Shown: positions 61,633 through 64,000 of the stretch, piece by piece
Position numbering within the stretch: position 1 is the first letter of the stretch
Layout of the letters: the number at the start of each line of letters is the position of its first letter
Source: Kiritimatiellia bacterium
Lineage (GTDB): Bacteria > Verrucomicrobiota > Kiritimatiellia > RFP12 > UBA1067
Direction: 5' to 3'
Length of the DNA: 64,000 nt
Assembly (NCBI GenBank): GCA_017403825.1
Contig: JAFRDO010000083.1
Coordinates: 62,001-126,000, forward strand
Notes under the pieces: generated by a model
Seen by the model: the letters and a program-made list of their open reading frames with translations, nothing else
Database searches by the model: none
What the model was told of the DNA's origin: nothing
Program-made: the position numbers and the translations under genes

Positions 61633-62484
61633 ATGAACGAAAAGGAAATAGAAGAGTGCAAGGCGCTCGCCAAGAAAATCCGTCTTCACACTCTGAAAAT
61701 GGTCTTCAACGGCAAGAGCGGACACATCGGCTCGATGCTTTCGACGGCGGACATCTATCCCGTCCTATACAAGAAGGTTCTCAAGGTAGACCCGAAGAAT
61801 CCCAAGTGGCCGGAGCGCGACCGCTTCCTGCTCTCGAAGGGGCATGGCGGGGCTGCGCTGCTCGCATGTCTCGCCGAGTGCGGGTTCTTTCCGCTCGACT
61901 GGCTTGACCGCTACTACTGCGACGACGGCAAACTCTCCGGGCACATCTCGCACCACATTCCCGGCGTGGAGTTCTCGACCGGTTCGCTCGGACACGGGCT
62001 CCCTGTCGCGTGCGGAATGGCGATGGCGGCGAAGCGAGACGGCGCGAAGCACCGGATCATCGTGATGTCGTCCGACGGCGACCTGAACGAAGGCTCCACG
62101 TGGGAGGCGATCATGCTCGCCGGGCAGCACCACTACGACAACCTGACGATGCTCGTCGACTATAACCGCCTTCAGGCGCTGGGCTGTTCGAAGGACATCA
62201 TCGACCTGGAACCGCTTGGGCCGAAGCTCGAGATCTTCGGGTGGAAGGCTATCGAGGCCGACGGACACGACCCCCAGGCCATTGAGAACGCGCTTTCGCA
62301 GCTGCCGCTGGAGCCGGGCAAGCCGTCCGCCGTCATCTTCCGCACCGTGAAGGGCAAGGGCGTCTCGTTCATGGAGAACGAATACAAGTGGCATTACGGC
62401 GGTCTCGTGGAGGAGCTGTATCTCAAGGCTAAGGCTGAAGTGGAGGCGATGCCCCCCTTCGCCAAGGCTACGGAGGGCAAGTAA
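61633..62484 (+). CDS. Transketolase, N-terminal subunit
   Basis: The 283-residue thiamine-diphosphate-binding half of a split transketolase. Motifs: HIGSMLSTADIYPVLY, SKGHGGAALLACLAE, GSLGHGLPVACGMAMA, SSDGDLNEGSTWEA (the GDG...N metal- and ThDP-binding motif) and NRLQALG. It ends with GKGVSFMEN, as usual for the N-terminal subunit. It transfers two-carbon units between sugar phosphates of the pentose phosphate pathway, together with the C-terminal subunit encoded one base downstream. The tail of about 15 residues (PPFAKATEGK) lacks conservation that I can see. A divergent XylR-type regulator precedes it, so this copy may belong to a specialised sugar pathway rather than be the housekeeping one. 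Confidence 0.92.
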   Translation: MNEKEIEECKALAKKIRLHTLKMVFNGKSGHIGSMLSTADIYPVLYKKVLKVDPKNPKWPERDRFLLSKGHGGAALLACLAECGFFPLDWLDRYYCDDGKLSGHISHHIPGVEFSTGSLGHGLPVACGMAMAAKRDGAKHRIIVMSSDGDLNEGSTWEAIMLAGQHHYDNLTMLVDYNRLQALGCSKDIIDLEPLGPKLEIFGWKAIEADGHDPQAIENALSQLPLEPGKPSAVIFRTVKGKGVSFMENEYKWHYGGLVEELYLKAKAEVEAMPPFAKATEGK

Positions 62485-62485
62485 A

Positions 62486-63418
62486 ATGAGAAAGATATTC
62501 AACAAGGAGCTTCTCAAGATCGCGGCGGAACGCAAGAACATCTATATGATTCTCGCCGACATCGGCTATGGCGAGATCGAGCCGTTCGCGAACACGTTCC
62601 CCGACCGCTTCATCAACTGCGGCGTCGCCGAGCAGGAGATGACCGGCGTAGCTTGCGGAGTCGCGATGGAAGGCAATACTGCGATCACTTATTCCATTGC
62701 CAACTTCCCCACGCTGCGGTGCCTGGAGCAGATCCGCAACGACGTGTGCTATCATGACGCGGACGTCAAGATCGTCATCATCGGCGGGGGCGTCGCCTAT
62801 GGCGAGCTCGGCATGAGCCACCATTCCACGGAGGACATCGCAATCATGCGCGCTCTCCCGAACATGGTGGTGCTGGTGCCGTCCGACGGCGCCGAGACGA
62901 AGGCCGCGACGCACGTCATGCTGGACTACAAGGGCCCGGTGTATTTCCGCTGCGGCTACAAGAACGAGCCGGACCTTCACGACGGCAAGGAGGTGACGGA
63001 CTTCCGCATCGGCGGCAGTTCGCAGATCCGCGACGGAAAGGACGCTACGGTGTTCTTCGCCGGCACGATCGGCGTGGACGCGAAAAAGGCCGTGGAGGAG
63101 CTGGAGAAGGAGTCCGGCATCTCCTGCCGTCTCGTCTCTCTCTATTCGATAAAGCCTATCGACCGCGAGGCGATCGTCCGCGCAGCGAAGGAGACGGGCG
63201 CGATTGTCGTCGTGGAAGAGCACAACCTCTCCGGCGGAGTCGGCTCGGCGGTCGCCGAAGTGCTGATGGACGAGGGACTTTCCGGCGTGAAGTTCAAGCG
63301 CCTCGGCCTTCCTGACGTGTATGTCACGAAGATCGGCTGCCAGCGCTGGCTCTGCGAGGAGTACGGCATCGGCCCCACTGGAATCAAGGCCGCAGTCAGG
63401 GACGCATTGGGGAAGTAG
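62486..63418 (+). CDS. Transketolase, C-terminal subunit
   Basis: The 310-residue partner of 61633-62484. It has the pyrimidine-binding domain (NIYMILADIGYGEIEPF, FINCGVAEQEMTGVACGVAM with the Glu that activates thiamine diphosphate, RCLEQIRNDVCYH, ELGMSHHSTEDIAIMRALPN) and the C-terminal transketolase domain (YSIKPIDREAIV, VVVEEHNLSGGVGSAVAEVL). The stop of the N-terminal subunit and this start are separated by one base, so the two are co-translated. Split transketolases are common in anaerobes and are otherwise typical; nothing is missing. Confidence 0.93.
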   Translation: MRKIFNKELLKIAAERKNIYMILADIGYGEIEPFANTFPDRFINCGVAEQEMTGVACGVAMEGNTAITYSIANFPTLRCLEQIRNDVCYHDADVKIVIIGGGVAYGELGMSHHSTEDIAIMRALPNMVVLVPSDGAETKAATHVMLDYKGPVYFRCGYKNEPDLHDGKEVTDFRIGGSSQIRDGKDATVFFAGTIGVDAKKAVEELEKESGISCRLVSLYSIKPIDREAIVRAAKETGAIVVVEEHNLSGGVGSAVAEVLMDEGLSGVKFKRLGLPDVYVTKIGCQRWLCEEYGIGPTGIKAAVRDALGK

Positions 63419-63421
63419 AAG

Positions 63422-64000
63422 ATGCCGGTTACGCGAAGATCGTTTCTGACGGGGGCGACGGCGTTCGCCGCCGCGCCATCGGTTCTTGCGCACAGTGACG
63501 TTGGCGTCCGCCTTCGGCTCGGCGTGCTGAGCGACATTCATGTAGGTTGCGCCGGTTGGGAGCAGTGGCATGAGTTCATGAGCTACAATGTCCATACGCT
63601 CGTGCGTGCGCTTAGGCATTTTCGGGATGCCGGGGTTGATGGAGTGGTAATCGCAGGGGATCTTGCGGACTACGGCATGATCTACGAGATGGAGGCCGTG
63701 GCGGAGGCGTGGCGGCACGTCTTTCCGGGCGACAGGCTTCCCGACGGACGTCGCGTGGAGCGGCTTTTCGTGACCGGCAACCACGACTGGGAGGGATTTC
63801 TCTACCGTGATTTCGGCAAGCGGCATTATCCCGATTCGGCCGCGCTGGCGAAGGCCGTCCTGCAGGGAAACATGAAGGAGTCCTGGGAACGGATATGGGG
63901 CGAGCCGTATCAGCCGGTCTGGACGAAGAGCGTAAAGGGCTATACGTTCGTCGGCGCGCACTGGGAGGGCTTCCCCTACACTGAGTATGGTAACATCTCC
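63422..64000 (+). CDS. Tat-exported metallophosphoesterase, 3' end outside window
   Basis: The ATG at 63422 follows the transketolase stop by 3 bases. The frame stays open for 193 codons to the window end, so the C-terminus is missing. The protein begins with TRRSFLTGATAF, a twin-arginine signal, ending near SVLAHS. The calcineurin-like phosphoesterase motifs are in order: LSDIHVG (metal 1), IAGDLADYG (bridging Asp) and VTGNHDWEG (Asn/His). The remaining His motifs would lie beyond the window. It would act in the periplasm as a phosphatase or phosphodiesterase of unknown substrate. Confidence 0.85.
   Translation, partial: MPVTRRSFLTGATAFAAAPSVLAHSDVGVRLRLGVLSDIHVGCAGWEQWHEFMSYNVHTLVRALRHFRDAGVDGVVIAGDLADYGMIYEMEAVAEAWRHVFPGDRLPDGRRVERLFVTGNHDWEGFLYRDFGKRHYPDSAALAKAVLQGNMKESWERIWGEPYQPVWTKSVKGYTFVGAHWEGFPYTEYGNIS

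Noticed and set aside
62468..63961. A 497-codon minus-strand frame across the transketolase and phosphoesterase genes
   Set aside because: It covers two confident + strand genes and their border.

Overview
The window is a GC-rich, densely packed bacterial segment in which most genes lie on the + strand. No rRNA, tRNA, CRISPR array, phage or transposase is visible. The longest stretch without a gene is about 160 bases. The gene content suggests an uncultured gut member of Verrucomicrobiota (Kiritimatiellae-like) or Lentisphaerota. The clues are DUF1080 proteins, secreted LamG-like proteins, periplasmic sugar isomerases, many exported glycoside hydrolases and XylR-type AraC regulators. This placement is an inference from gene content, not from a marker gene.

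Layout. 1-16.8 kb holds housekeeping and mixed genes: a TPR/DUF5107-type protein (cut by the window edge), an exported sugar-phosphate isomerase-like protein, carB, an N-acetylneuraminate-lyase-like aldolase, an HNH protein, an ABC ATPase with an FtsX-type permease, a CDF metal exporter (- strand), a Bax-inhibitor-1 protein, DUF1080, pyrimidine-nucleoside phosphorylase, a SpoU methyltransferase and a purple-acid-phosphatase-like phosphoesterase. 16.8-31.1 kb is a polysaccharide-degradation block: GH106 and GH2 overlapping by 4 bases, a four-module LamG protein, an FG-GAP protein, and a beta-helix/propeller fusion. 31.1-49.15 kb opens with a divergent XylR regulator and continues with a LamG-like protein, a GH43/DUF4091 giant fusion, a collapsed DUF4091 pseudogene, an autotransporter-like protein, nagB, a three-module secreted protein, a GH36 alpha-galactosidase and a hydrolase/isomerase fusion. 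49.17-58.2 kb repeats the plan: a divergent XylR regulator, then a DUF1080 lipoprotein, a Tat-exported Gfo/Idh/MocA oxidoreductase, a GH20-like protein, a discoidin-like secreted protein and a second beta-helix/propeller fusion. 58.3-64 kb has a PfkB kinase, two small membrane proteins in an A/T-rich patch, a third XylR regulator divergent from a split transketolase, and the start of a Tat-exported phosphoesterase.

How it fits together. Three sugar-sensing XylR-type regulators each face a block of genes, and each intergenic region contains a dyad or repeated site that could be the operator. The enzymes (rhamnosidase, mannosidase-like, galactosidase, GH43, GH20-like) would release sugars from a complex plant or host glycan. 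Isomerases, NagB, the PfkB kinase and transketolase would feed these into central metabolism.

Most notable signals. Five unrelated secreted proteins share a nine-residue C-terminal tail with an invariant Gly at position -7 and a basic or polar last residue. Fifteen of sixteen recognisable promoters carry an extended -10 (TGnTATAAT-like). In five genes, including all three XylR regulators, the start codon lies 6-11 bases behind the -10, which predicts leaderless or almost leaderless mRNAs.
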